Assembly (NCBI GenBank): GCA_044235425.1
Contig: JBIIHW010000012.1
Coordinates: forward strand, 61,881-125,880
DNA length: 64,000 nucleotides
Direction of reading: 5' to 3'
Origin: JBJSXJ01 sp044235425
Lineage (GTDB): Bacteria; Planctomycetota; Planctomycetia; Pirellulales; Pirellulaceae
A model generated the notes under the pieces. The model was not told where the DNA came from. It ran no database searches and worked only from the letters and a program-made list of their open reading frames with translations. The translations under genes were made by a program, and so were the position numbers. Positions 1 to 8,134 of the stretch are shown piece after piece. Every line of letters begins with the position of its first letter. Positions within the stretch are counted from its first letter, which is position 1.

Positions 1-143
1 TGGAGAACCCGGGCCCCGAGCCGATGCGAGCCTACGCTCCCACCATCAGTTCCGTGCTGATGCTCCTGGGCACGCACTGGCTCATGCACGCCGGACAGTA
101 TGTTGGCGTCCGGCGTAAGCTGGGCAAGCCCGCTCTCTTCTAA
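1..143 (+). CDS. 3' end of a membrane protein, 5' truncated
   Basis: The frame beginning at base 3 is open to a TAA at 141-143 and gives 46 residues. It includes a hydrophobic stretch (APTISSVLMLLGTHWLMHAG) followed by a basic tail ending KLGKPALF, which looks like a last transmembrane helix with a cytoplasmic end. The family cannot be recognised from so little. It lies 64 bases upstream of the sugar-acid cluster in the same direction, so it may be a transporter or another member of that operon, but this is only positional inference. Confidence 0.5.
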   Translation, partial: ENPGPEPMRAYAPTISSVLMLLGTHWLMHAGQYVGVRRKLGKPALF

Positions 144-168
144 ACAACCCGACTCAACAACCCGACTC
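143..168. repeat. 13-bp tandem duplication after a stop codon
   Basis: The unit AACAACCCGACTC occurs twice in a row and a third copy begins (AAC at 169-171). It starts on the last base of the preceding stop codon and fills much of the 64-base gap before the next gene. Confidence 0.8.
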
Positions 169-207
169 AACATCTGACATTCGGTCTCTCGGAAGGAATC
201 AGATTTC

Positions 208-1458
208 ATGCTGACGCTGGAGCGTTTTTCGATTGGAGTGGGTGATCGGTTTGCACACCAAGCGAAGGCCCAATTACGTGCCTTCCAAACGCTCGCAAGC
301 CAGGGAGTCGACGTGGTGCCGGTCTGGAATAAATCCAACCGCGAGCACACCTTCATCGGCTCGCATCCGCAAAGCGTGCAGGATGCGGCACGTCGTGCGG
401 TGCAGGAGCTGGGTTGGAGCCGCCCCTGGCATGTGGATGCTGATCATATTCGACTCGAAACGGTCGATCGCTTTCTCCCCTGCTCCGATTTCTTCACGAT
501 CGATGTGGCGGATTCGATTGGTCAGCCGGCCAGTGCCGCCGATGTGGAAGGGTTCGTGGCGAGTCATCCGGAGCTGATTGGCTCGCTGCAAATTCCAGGG
601 ATCGACGAGCCGCTCACAACCACTCGCGAAATGATCACGCGGATTGCCGCGAAGTATCTGCTGGCCGTGCAAGACGCGGGCAAGATTTATCGGCATATCG
701 TGGCGGCAAAGGGAGAAGAGCAGATCATTGCGGAGGTGTCGATGGACGAAACCGACGCTCCGCAAACTCCGCCCGAACTTCTCGTCATCCTCGCTGCGCT
801 GGCCGATCAGCGTTTACGCTTGCAAACGATCGCACCCAAATTCACGGGGCGGTTCAACAAAGGCGTCGATTACGTCGGTGACCTGGTTCAGTTTGAACGC
901 GAGTTTAACGCCGACCTGGCCGTGATCGCTCATGCCATTCAGCGATATGGCTTGCCGGCGAATTTGAAGTTAAGTGTGCATAGTGGCAGCGACAAGTTCA
1001 GTCTCTACCCGATCATCCGGCGAGCGCTCCAGCGAACCGGTGCGGGCGTGCATCTCAAGACCGCCGGCACCACTTGGCTCGAAGAACTTATCGGACTCGC
1101 TGAAGCTGGTGGAGACGGGCTGCGTTTAGCCCAATCGCTGTATGCCGAGGCGCTTGATCATGTCGACGAGTTGTGTGGACCGTATGCGGCCGTGATCGAT
1201 ATTGATCGTGCTCAACTGCCAACGGCGGCGACGGTCAGTCGTTGGACGAGCGACGAATTTACTTCGGCACTGCGACACATTCCCACCGATCGGCGTTTCA
1301 ACAGTAGTTTTCGCCAACTGCTGCACGTTGGGTTTAAGCTAGCCGCCAAGCGTGGACGCGAGTATCTCGATTTACTTGTCGCCCATGAAGCGGTGGTGGG
1401 ACGCAACGTGACTGAGAATCTCGTGGAGCGACATTTACGACCCCTGCTGGTTGGTTAG
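208..1458 (+). CDS. uxaE: Tagaturonate epimerase family protein (UxaE type)
   Basis: A 416-residue cytosolic protein with no signal peptide. It resembles the UxaE family, which epimerises D-tagaturonate at C4 to D-fructuronate and so links galacturonate to the mannonate branch. Family-like features are the N-terminal IGVGDRFAHQAKAQL stretch (about residues 9-23), the VWNKSNREHTFIGS segment, the VDADHIRLETVDRF segment and the HSGSDKFSLYP segment with His near residue 257. The start ATG has a good ribosome site, GGAAGGA, about 11 bases upstream. The gene is 14 bases from the next one, so the two are probably co-transcribed. The SDR two genes on resembles fructuronate reductase and would use the product. 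The substrate could differ from tagaturonate, because several neighbours look like fucose enzymes. Confidence 0.75.
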   Translation: MLTLERFSIGVGDRFAHQAKAQLRAFQTLASQGVDVVPVWNKSNREHTFIGSHPQSVQDAARRAVQELGWSRPWHVDADHIRLETVDRFLPCSDFFTIDVADSIGQPASAADVEGFVASHPELIGSLQIPGIDEPLTTTREMITRIAAKYLLAVQDAGKIYRHIVAAKGEEQIIAEVSMDETDAPQTPPELLVILAALADQRLRLQTIAPKFTGRFNKGVDYVGDLVQFEREFNADLAVIAHAIQRYGLPANLKLSVHSGSDKFSLYPIIRRALQRTGAGVHLKTAGTTWLEELIGLAEAGGDGLRLAQSLYAEALDHVDELCGPYAAVIDIDRAQLPTAATVSRWTSDEFTSALRHIPTDRRFNSSFRQLLHVGFKLAAKRGREYLDLLVAHEAVVGRNVTENLVERHLRPLLVG

Positions 1459-1472
1459 AGAAGGCGCTGAGT

Positions 1473-2294
1473 ATGAAGTCTGCGATCACGATCTGTCTGG
1501 TGAAAGAAGCTGCGGCCGGTCCTTTTGTTTTTCACACGGATTTAGCCGTGGGGTGCGCTCAGGCAGCTCAGCTGGGATTCGATGCCGTCGAGATTTTTCC
1601 GCCCCAGGCCAAAGCAGTGAATGTGGCTCAAGTCAAATCGCTGCTGAAAAAGCATCGCTTGCAAGTCGCGGCTGTCGGCACAGGTGCTGGCTGGCTGCGG
1701 CATAAACTGTCGCTGACCTCCGCAGATCGAGCGGTACGGACGAAAGCGATCGCCTTCATTCGCAGCATCGTGGACTTGGCGGCCGAGTTTCAAGCACCGG
1801 CGATTATCGGTTCGATGCAAGGCAAAGTGGAGGCGCCGGTGAGTCGCGCCGAGGCGCTCGACCATCTCGCCGCCGGACTCGAGAAACTAAGTGCTCGTGC
1901 CACCGCGCAGGGGACAACGTTGCTGTATGAGCCGCTCAATCGCTACGAAACCAATCTCTTTAATCAGATCGCAGTGGCGGCCGACTGGTTACGAGAGCGA
2001 CAACTGAGCGGCGTAAAGATCCTGGCGGACCTCTTCCATATGAATATTGAAGAGACGGATTTAGCGGCGGCGCTGCGAGCAGCGGGAGCCGCCGTAGGAC
2101 ATGTGCATTTCGCTGATTCGAATCGCCGCGCGATGGGCCTGGGCCACACGAAGGTGAAACCGGTTATTCAAGCGCTGCGAGCAATCAAGTACACCGGCTA
2201 TCTCTCGGCGGAAATTTTTCCCGCTCCGACACCGCTGGCGGCCGCACAGCAGACCATCGCCAGCTTTCGTCAGGCCACTGCGGGAAAGTCCTAA
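1473..2294 (+). CDS. Sugar-phosphate isomerase/epimerase-like TIM barrel (AP endonuclease 2 fold)
   Basis: A 273-residue cytosolic protein of the xylose-isomerase-like TIM-barrel family, which includes hydroxypyruvate isomerase and D-tagatose/D-psicose 3-epimerases. The expected divalent-metal site can be read: Glu153 in LLYEPLNRYETN, Asp186 in LADLFHMN, His212 in HVHFADSNR and Glu247 in LSAEIFPAP. Glu153 and Glu247 would be the acid/base pair in 3-epimerases. The length fits the family (about 260-300). It follows the epimerase gene by 14 bases, and a 181-base gap with no recognisable gene separates it from the mutarotase. The substrate is not determined; a keto-sugar or keto-acid of the same pathway is the simplest guess. 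Confidence 0.75.
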   Translation: MKSAITICLVKEAAAGPFVFHTDLAVGCAQAAQLGFDAVEIFPPQAKAVNVAQVKSLLKKHRLQVAAVGTGAGWLRHKLSLTSADRAVRTKAIAFIRSIVDLAAEFQAPAIIGSMQGKVEAPVSRAEALDHLAAGLEKLSARATAQGTTLLYEPLNRYETNLFNQIAVAADWLRERQLSGVKILADLFHMNIEETDLAAALRAAGAAVGHVHFADSNRRAMGLGHTKVKPVIQALRAIKYTGYLSAEIFPAPTPLAAAQQTIASFRQATAGKS

Positions 2295-2475
2295 CGTCAT
2301 GATTCCAGTAGCCGGAAAAGTATTGTGTAGGAATGCCGGCGGCTCATCGACCGATCGCGATGCAACGTTCTTGTTCAGCCGGAATTCGCTGGCGTCCAGT
2401 TCTGAACCTTCATAAGATCCCGACTCATTTAATTTCACCGGCTAGTGACTAATAGAACTTGTGGGAGGAGCTAAC

Positions 2476-2922
2476 ATGCTGAAGACAACTTTATTGCATC
2501 CCGATATTTTGCGAGCGATAGCCCGTGCCGGTCATCACTCGAAGATCCTCATAGCGGACGGTAATTATCCAGCGGCGTCGAAGATTGGTCCGCGCGCGGA
2601 ACTGATTTCGCTGCAACTCATGCCGGGCGTACCCACCGTCTCGCAGGTGCTGCAAGCCCTGCTGAGCATCCTTCCGATCGACCATGTGAACACGATGGGT
2701 GTCGATGCTCGCGATCAATATGCACTCGCCAGCGATCCGCCGGTCTGGAATGACTATCGCCGCATCTTGCAGGAGGCTGGTTCGCCCGTGAAACTGGAGC
2801 CGATCATTAAGTGGGATTTTTACGCGGCGGTTGAGTCAACCGATCATGTGCTCACGATCCAAACCGCCGACCAGGCACTCTGGGCCAATCTGCTGCTGTC
2901 GGTCGGAGTTCGCACACCGTAA
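2476..2922 (+). CDS. fucU: RbsD/FucU-family sugar mutarotase, probably L-fucose mutarotase
   Basis: A 148-residue protein of the RbsD/FucU family, which interconverts sugar anomers (FucU: alpha- and beta-L-fucose). Family marks are HPDILRAIARAGH at the N-terminus, ILIADGNYPA with Asp28, and the conserved NTMGVD / WDFYAAV segments. The ATG at 2476 is chosen over an in-frame GTG at 2461 because a strong Shine-Dalgarno site, GGGAGGAG (2463-2470), lies 5 bases upstream of it and would lie inside the gene otherwise. The neighbouring lactonase-like and dehydrogenase genes favour the fucose assignment over ribose. Confidence 0.8.
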   Translation: MLKTTLLHPDILRAIARAGHHSKILIADGNYPAASKIGPRAELISLQLMPGVPTVSQVLQALLSILPIDHVNTMGVDARDQYALASDPPVWNDYRRILQEAGSPVKLEPIIKWDFYAAVESTDHVLTIQTADQALWANLLLSVGVRTP

Positions 2923-2975
2923 CGAATGCAGGCACCAGCCTGATGAGTGAACCAGTCACGAGGGAACGAAACAAC

Positions 2976-3782
2976 ATGACTCTATTTGATCTAACGGGTG
3001 AAGTGGCCGTAGTGATTGGCGGGACGGGTGCCTTGGGTGGTGCGGTGGCTGAAGGCTTAGCTGCCGCGGGAGCTCAGGTGGCGATCATTGGTCGAAGCGC
3101 CGAGCGCGGGCAAGCTCGCGTCGCGACCATTCAGGCGGCCGCCGGACGGGCGACCTTTGTGGCGGCCGATGCAATTAACGCCGACGATTTGAAGCGAGCT
3201 CATGAAACCGTGCAGCGTGAACTCGGCGCCCCCACGGTGCTCGTGAACGCCGCAGGCGGGAACGATCCACGCGTGACCGTGCACGGTGAGCGTAAGATCG
3301 AATCGATTACGCTCGACGACTGGCGCGCGAACTTTGATTTGAATTTGGTCGGCGGCGTCTTGTTGCCGTCCCAGGAATTTGGACCGGCGATGGTACAGCG
3401 GAAACGAGGGTGCGTGATCAACATCGCCAGTGTTTCCGCTCATATCCCTCTCTCCCGTGTGGTGGCTTATTCATCCGCGAAGGCGGCAGTGCTAAGCTTG
3501 ACTCAGTTTCTCGCGCGCGAATGGGCAACCGCCGGCGTGCGAGTGAATTCAATTACGCCCGGCTTTTTTCCCGCCGAGCAAAATCGCAAGCTGCTGTTCA
3601 ATGACGATGGTTCGCCTACCGAGCGGACTCGATCGATCCTTGGACACACGCCGCTGGCTCGGTTTGGCGAGCCCCGTGAACTTGTTGGAGCGGCCGTGTT
3701 CCTGGCAAGTGAACGTGCCGCCAGCTTTGTGACCGGCACGGACATTCGCGTCGATGGCGGTTTTCTCAGTCAAACGATTTAA
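2976..3782 (+). CDS. SDR-family oxidoreductase, D-mannonate oxidoreductase (UxuB)-like
   Basis: A 268-residue classical short-chain dehydrogenase. The Rossmann nucleotide motif is GGTGALGG (residues 15-22), followed by NAAGG at 91-95, a Ser in INIASVSAH and the catalytic pair Y165-SSA-K169. The opening LFDLTGEVAVVIGG resembles the SDR-type fructuronate reductases that make D-mannonate from D-fructuronate, which would follow the UxaE reaction. Alternatively it could oxidise a 2-keto-3-deoxy sugar acid such as 2-keto-3-deoxy-L-fuconate. An upstream in-frame ATG at 2943 would add 11 residues; 2976 is preferred because GAGGGA lies about 10 bases before it and the protein then begins like its relatives. 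Confidence 0.8.
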   Translation: MTLFDLTGEVAVVIGGTGALGGAVAEGLAAAGAQVAIIGRSAERGQARVATIQAAAGRATFVAADAINADDLKRAHETVQRELGAPTVLVNAAGGNDPRVTVHGERKIESITLDDWRANFDLNLVGGVLLPSQEFGPAMVQRKRGCVINIASVSAHIPLSRVVAYSSAKAAVLSLTQFLAREWATAGVRVNSITPGFFPAEQNRKLLFNDDGSPTERTRSILGHTPLARFGEPRELVGAAVFLASERAASFVTGTDIRVDGGFLSQTI

Positions 3783-3820
3783 CTTCATGACGCGCCGTTT
3801 AAAGCGGCCCGGAACCTGGC

Positions 3821-4654
3821 ATGCGAATCGATTCACATCAGCATTTCTGGCTTTACGATCCCGAGCAGTATGGCTGGATGCAGCCGGAATGGCCGATTCG
3901 ACGCAACTACCTGCCGACCGATCTCGCACCTGAGTTGCAAGCCTGCCAGCTGGACGCTTGCGTCGCAGTCCAAGCACGCCAGTCGCTCGCGGAATCACGC
4001 TGGCTTCTCGAACTAGCCGACCAGCACTCGCTCATCGCCGGCGTCGTCGGCTGGGTCGACCTGCGATCGCCGGAGGTCGAGCAGCAGCTGGACGAGTTTG
4101 CTGCTCATCCGAAATTCGTCGGTGTGCGCCATGTGGTGCAGGACGAACCGGACGATTGGTTTTTGCTGGGTATCGAGTTCCAGCGAGGAATCGCGCAGCT
4201 GGCGGCGCGGAGGCTAACCTATGACTTGCTGCTCTATCCGCGACAATTACCCGCCGCGATCGCGCTAGTGGAACGTTTTCCAGAACAGCGTTTCGTGCTC
4301 GATCATATCGCGAAGCCGGAAATCCGACAGCAGCGGTATTCGCCCTGGCGAGAAGATATTCGTCGACTAGCAGCTCATCCGCATGTCTTCTGTAAGCTCT
4401 CGGGGATGATCACTGAAGCGTCGTGGAATGAGTGGAAACCAGCCGATTTTGAGCGTTATCTGGCGGATGTGGTGGAGGCGTTTGGACCGGACCGGCTGAT
4501 GTTCGGCTCAGACTGGCCTGTCGCGCTGCTCGCAGGAACCTACCGCCAGGCGTATGACTTGGTGGCCAACTATGTCGCGCGGCTGGGTGCAGTGGCGGTT
4601 GACCAAATCATGGGCCGTACCGCTTGCTCCTTCTATGGATTGGCAGCGGATTGA
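3821..4654 (+). CDS. Amidohydrolase family protein, L-fuconolactonase-like
   Basis: A 277-residue member of the COG3618 amidohydrolase group, to which L-fuconolactonase and other sugar lactonases belong. The metal motif is at the very N-terminus, DSHQHFW (His6, His8). Further on are GVRHVVQDE, a central LDHIAKP segment, FCKLSGMI and the C-terminal MFGSDWP, whose Asp is the family's catalytic or metal-binding residue. The expected reaction is hydrolysis of an aldono-lactone, such as L-fucono-1,5-lactone, to the acid. It lies between an SDR and an aldo/keto reductase that could make the lactone. Exact sugar specificity cannot be read from sequence. Confidence 0.78.
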   Translation: MRIDSHQHFWLYDPEQYGWMQPEWPIRRNYLPTDLAPELQACQLDACVAVQARQSLAESRWLLELADQHSLIAGVVGWVDLRSPEVEQQLDEFAAHPKFVGVRHVVQDEPDDWFLLGIEFQRGIAQLAARRLTYDLLLYPRQLPAAIALVERFPEQRFVLDHIAKPEIRQQRYSPWREDIRRLAAHPHVFCKLSGMITEASWNEWKPADFERYLADVVEAFGPDRLMFGSDWPVALLAGTYRQAYDLVANYVARLGAVAVDQIMGRTACSFYGLAAD

Positions 4655-4668
4655 CGACGGATCGACTA

Positions 4669-4690
4669 GGTTTTGACTAGGTTTTGACTA
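4669..4690. repeat. 11-bp tandem duplication downstream of the lactonase gene
   Basis: The unit GGTTTTGACTA is present twice in tandem. Flanking copies of CGGATCGACTA (4658-4668) and CTACGGATCGACA (4688-4700) make the gap still more repetitive. It begins 15 bases after the stop codon. Confidence 0.75.
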
Positions 4691-4745
4691 CGGATCGACA
4701 AACGATTGAGTACGAATTCACGTTCAGAATCGAAAGGATGAGATT

Positions 4746-5678
4746 GTGGAACGCAGGAAACTGGGCAAAACGGATTTGGAACTGCCAGTATTAAGTTTTG
4801 GCGCGTCCTCGCTGGGCCAGGAGTTTCGCAGCGTGACACTGGAGGAAGCACTGCGGAGTGTCCGCGTCGCGCTCGATTGCGGACTCGATTTCATCGACAC
4901 CTCGCCGTTTTACGGGCGCGGGATGAGTGAAGTGCTGCTGGGGATTGCACTGCGGGATGTGCCACGCGATCAATACACGCTCTGCACCAAACTGGGCCGG
5001 TACGACTTGACGCATTTTGATTTTCGAGCCGCTCGCGTTGTCGAGAGCATCGATGTCAGTTTGCATCGGCTAGGCACCGATCATCTCGACATCATTCTCT
5101 GTCATGACATTGAGTTTGTGCCGATGCAGCAGATTGTGGATGAGACGATCCCGGCGCTGCGGAAGGTGCAGCAGCAAGGGAAGGTGCGTTACATCGGCTT
5201 CAGTGGTTATCCGCAGAAAATCTTCCGCTTCATTTGCGATCAGACCGATGTCGACTGTGTACTTTCCTATAACCAGTACACTCTGCAGAATCGACGATTT
5301 CTCGAAGAGTCGGTTCCGTATCTGCAAAGTCGCCAAGTGGGGATTATGAATGCTGGTCCGTTTTCCGCTCGGCTCCTCACCAACGCCCCGCTCCCCCACT
5401 GGCTCAAGGAACCTGAATCCGTGAAGCAGGCGGCGCGAAAAGCTGCCGAGTTGTGCCGGCAGCATGGCTCGGATATCGCCAAACTGGCTTTGCAATTTTC
5501 TTGTGCTCATCCTGCCATCACCACTACGGTTGCGGGCAGTGCCAATCCACAGAACATTCAGAACTGGGCGCAATGGCTTGCTGAACCGCTCGACGAATCG
5601 TTACTGAAGGAAGTCTTGGCAATCTTTGAACCCGTTAAAAACATCGGCCACATCGAAGGCTTACCCGAGAACAATTGA
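4746..5678 (+). CDS. Aldo/keto reductase, sugar 1-dehydrogenase-like
   Basis: A 310-residue aldo/keto reductase. The catalytic tetrad is visible: Asp51 and Tyr56 in DTSPFYGRG, Lys82 in CTKLGRY and His120 in IILCHDIE. The C-terminal half has the NADP-binding-type ending VAGSANPQNI. The protein resembles L-galactose/L-fucose dehydrogenases (D-threo-aldose 1-dehydrogenase group), which oxidise a 6-deoxy or hexose sugar at C1 to its lactone. This fits a position between mutarotase and lactonase in a non-phosphorylative fucose route. The start is GTG at 4746, with AAAGGATGA just upstream; no in-frame ATG is nearby. Confidence 0.8.
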   Translation: MERRKLGKTDLELPVLSFGASSLGQEFRSVTLEEALRSVRVALDCGLDFIDTSPFYGRGMSEVLLGIALRDVPRDQYTLCTKLGRYDLTHFDFRAARVVESIDVSLHRLGTDHLDIILCHDIEFVPMQQIVDETIPALRKVQQQGKVRYIGFSGYPQKIFRFICDQTDVDCVLSYNQYTLQNRRFLEESVPYLQSRQVGIMNAGPFSARLLTNAPLPHWLKEPESVKQAARKAAELCRQHGSDIAKLALQFSCAHPAITTTVAGSANPQNIQNWAQWLAEPLDESLLKEVLAIFEPVKNIGHIEGLPENN

Positions 5679-5693
5679 CCTCCACCCATGCCG

Positions 5694-5705
5694 GAGTGAT
5701 CACTC
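5694..5705. promoter_or_regulatory. Perfect 12-bp palindrome, possible operator
   Basis: GAGTGATCACTC is its own reverse complement and lies in the 78-base gap between the aldo/keto reductase and the alcohol dehydrogenase, about 51 bases before the latter's start. A dimeric regulator could bind here, but no promoter or second copy supports this. Confidence 0.25.
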
Positions 5706-5756
5706 TGCGGCGGTGTGCAACCGAATTGAAATTTTGATGGAAGGCAGGAGTTGAAG

Positions 5757-6794
5757 ATGCGAGCGTTGCAACTGGAAAAGCCCCTTAACTGGCGACGGAT
5801 TGAGATTGAAGAGCCGTCGCGTCCCCGAGCCGGACAAGCGCTGGTGCGGGTGCATCGAGTGGGGGTGTGCGGCACGGACGTGGGGGGATATCTCGGCAAG
5901 ATGCCGTTCTTTTCGTATCCGCGCGTGCCGGGCCATGAACTGGGCGTGGAAGTACTGGAAGTGGGTCCCGACGTGCAGAATGTGAAGCCCGGGGATCGCT
6001 GTTCGGTCGAACCGTATATTAATTGCCAGGAGTGCTATTCGTGTCGCCGCGGATTCACAAATTGTTGCCTCAAACATCAAACGCTCGGTGTGATGTGTGA
6101 CGGCGGACTAACCGATCGAATCCTGCTACCCGCTCGCAAGCTGCATCAGGCCGGCTCGCTGACCATGGATCAATGTGCACTTGTCGAGACGCTGGCGATT
6201 GGATGCCATGCCGTCGATCGTTGTCAGCCCAACCCCGGCGAAAATGTTGTGATTGTGGGTGCTGGTCCGATTGGTTTGTCCGCCCTGGAGTTTGTCAAAT
6301 TGTCCGGTGCTCGACTGATCGTCATGGATATCAGCGCTGCTCGTTTGGACTTCGTGCGCCAGACAATGGGAGTGAAAGACACGATCGTCGTGCAGGGAGA
6401 CGAGACAGACATCACTCGTTTGGACGAGCTGACCAGTGGTCAGATGGCGGACGTCGTGATCGATGCGACAGGGCACAACAAATCGATGGCGCGCGTCTTG
6501 GAGTTCGCTGCGTTTGCAGGTCGAGTGGTCTATGTGGGCATCACGCAACAGACCATTGAGTTTCCGCATGCACCGGTCATGCATCGACGCGAATTAACGT
6601 TGCTGGCCAGCCGCAATGCTCTGTCCCGTGATTTCACTCGGATTATCAAATTGATTGAGTCTGGTCAAATCGACACTCGCCCATGGATCACTCACCATGC
6701 CTCATTCGAAGATGTACCGGCGGTTTTTCCCGAATGGATTAAACCGGAAACCGGGGTACTGAAAGCCATTATCGATGTTGTTGAAGCCGCGTAG
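5757..6794 (+). CDS. Zinc-dependent alcohol/polyol dehydrogenase (MDR family)
   Basis: A 345-residue medium-chain dehydrogenase. The catalytic zinc ligands are Cys38 (CGTD), His60 and Glu61 (PGHELG). The structural zinc site is Cys90, Cys93, Cys96 and Cys104. The nucleotide fold follows with VIVGAGPIGLSALEF. It is of the L-threonine/sorbitol dehydrogenase type, and could oxidise a sugar, polyol or 2-keto-3-deoxy acid in the pathway. An in-frame TTG at 5751 exists, but ATG 5757 is chosen because GGCAGGAG (5743-5750) lies 6 bases upstream. It is the last gene of the sugar cluster; the next gene starts 26 bases on but is functionally unrelated. Confidence 0.8.
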   Translation: MRALQLEKPLNWRRIEIEEPSRPRAGQALVRVHRVGVCGTDVGGYLGKMPFFSYPRVPGHELGVEVLEVGPDVQNVKPGDRCSVEPYINCQECYSCRRGFTNCCLKHQTLGVMCDGGLTDRILLPARKLHQAGSLTMDQCALVETLAIGCHAVDRCQPNPGENVVIVGAGPIGLSALEFVKLSGARLIVMDISAARLDFVRQTMGVKDTIVVQGDETDITRLDELTSGQMADVVIDATGHNKSMARVLEFAAFAGRVVYVGITQQTIEFPHAPVMHRRELTLLASRNALSRDFTRIIKLIESGQIDTRPWITHHASFEDVPAVFPEWIKPETGVLKAIIDVVEAA

Positions 6795-6820
6795 GGCATG
6801 AAACCTTAAGGGGGATATCG

Positions 6821-8134
6821 GTGCAGGAAATTCAGCGTGGTGCTGGTGTTCGTAGTGAACGAGCTGTTCTCGTGCGGGTACTGTTCCCGGATGATCCAGT
6901 GATGGAAGATCCGCTCGAAGAACTCGCGGGCTTGGCCAAGACCGCTGGAGCCAAAGTGGTATCCACGTTACTGCAGCGACGTGATAAGCCAGATCCCGGT
7001 ACCTATCTTGGCAAAGGAAAAGTGGAGGAACTGAAGAATCTGGTCGCGGCGCAGGAAGCCGACGTGGTCATGTTCGACAACAATCTCGGCCCCGCACAGA
7101 CTCGCAATCTCGAACAGACAATCAAGGTCAAAGTACTCGACCGTACCGAAGTGATTCTCGACATCTTCGCAACAAATGCCCGCACCTACGAAGCTCGGTT
7201 GGCAGTCGAGTTAGCGCAGATGGAGTATTCATTGCCCCGACTGAAACGCATGTGGACTCACTTATCGCGTATCAAAATGGGCATCGGTATGCGTGGTCCG
7301 GGTGAGAAGCAGATCGAAACCGATCGACGGCTCGTCGAAAAAAGAATTTTCGATTTGCGACAGGAGCTCCGAGAGATCGAGGAGCGGAAGGAACGGCAGG
7401 TCGATGCTCGACGTGCTCACATGACGGTCTCGTTGGTCGGCTACACGAATGCTGGCAAAAGTACGCTCATGAATGCTCTCACGGATGCTGGTGTGCTGGC
7501 AGCCGATAAGCTGTTCGCCACTCTCGATACACGCACTCGACGTTGGCAGCTGCCGAGCTGGGGACCGGTGCTGCTGAGCGATACGGTGGGATTTATCCGC
7601 GATCTGCCGCACCAATTGATCGCCAGCTTCAAGGCGACCTTATCCGAGGCTCGACAAGCAGATCTCTTGCTACATGTAGCTGATGCCTCGAACAGCGCCG
7701 TCCTCGAGCAGATTGCGGCGGTTTATCTGGTACTCGAGGAACTAGGTATTGAAGCCAAGAGCACTCTGCTGGTGCTTAATAAAATCGATGCACCGGGCGC
7801 GGAGCTCAACATTCCTGGTCTGCTGAACCGGTATCCGCATGCCATTCCAATCAGCGCCAAAACGGGTGACGGGTTTGGCAAGCTGGCGCTGGCTGTCAGC
7901 GACGCCTTGAGTGAGTCATTCTGCGATCTCGATGTGGAAACGTCCGTAAGTGATGGCAAACTGCTCGCCTATCTCGCTCAGCATGGCGAGATTCTGTCGC
8001 AACGTTATGACGATGAGCGGGTCGTGGTGCATTGCCGGTTGCCGAGTCGCTTTATGGGGCGACTGACGGGGATGGGCGCAACGGTGAGGCTACATGGCGA
8101 GGGACCGCAGAGCGATGTCGTCACCAGCCAGTAA
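6821..8134 (+). CDS. hflX: GTPase HflX, ribosome-associated
   Basis: A 437-residue HflX-family GTPase. In other bacteria HflX binds the 50S subunit and splits stalled or hibernating ribosomes. The N-terminal domain has the typical DPGTYLGKGKVEEL and FDNNLGPAQTRNLE segments. The linker contains GMRGPGEKQIETDRR followed by a coiled-coil helix. The G domain has G1 GYTNAGKST (about residues 206-214), G3 DTVGFI, G4 NKID and G5 ISAK. Length is usual. The start is GTG at 6821, with AAGGGGGA seven bases or so upstream. The gene overlaps the next one, so translation of the two is probably coupled. Confidence 0.93.
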   Translation: MQEIQRGAGVRSERAVLVRVLFPDDPVMEDPLEELAGLAKTAGAKVVSTLLQRRDKPDPGTYLGKGKVEELKNLVAAQEADVVMFDNNLGPAQTRNLEQTIKVKVLDRTEVILDIFATNARTYEARLAVELAQMEYSLPRLKRMWTHLSRIKMGIGMRGPGEKQIETDRRLVEKRIFDLRQELREIEERKERQVDARRAHMTVSLVGYTNAGKSTLMNALTDAGVLAADKLFATLDTRTRRWQLPSWGPVLLSDTVGFIRDLPHQLIASFKATLSEARQADLLLHVADASNSAVLEQIAAVYLVLEELGIEAKSTLLVLNKIDAPGAELNIPGLLNRYPHAIPISAKTGDGFGKLALAVSDALSESFCDLDVETSVSDGKLLAYLAQHGEILSQRYDDERVVVHCRLPSRFMGRLTGMGATVRLHGEGPQSDVVTSQ

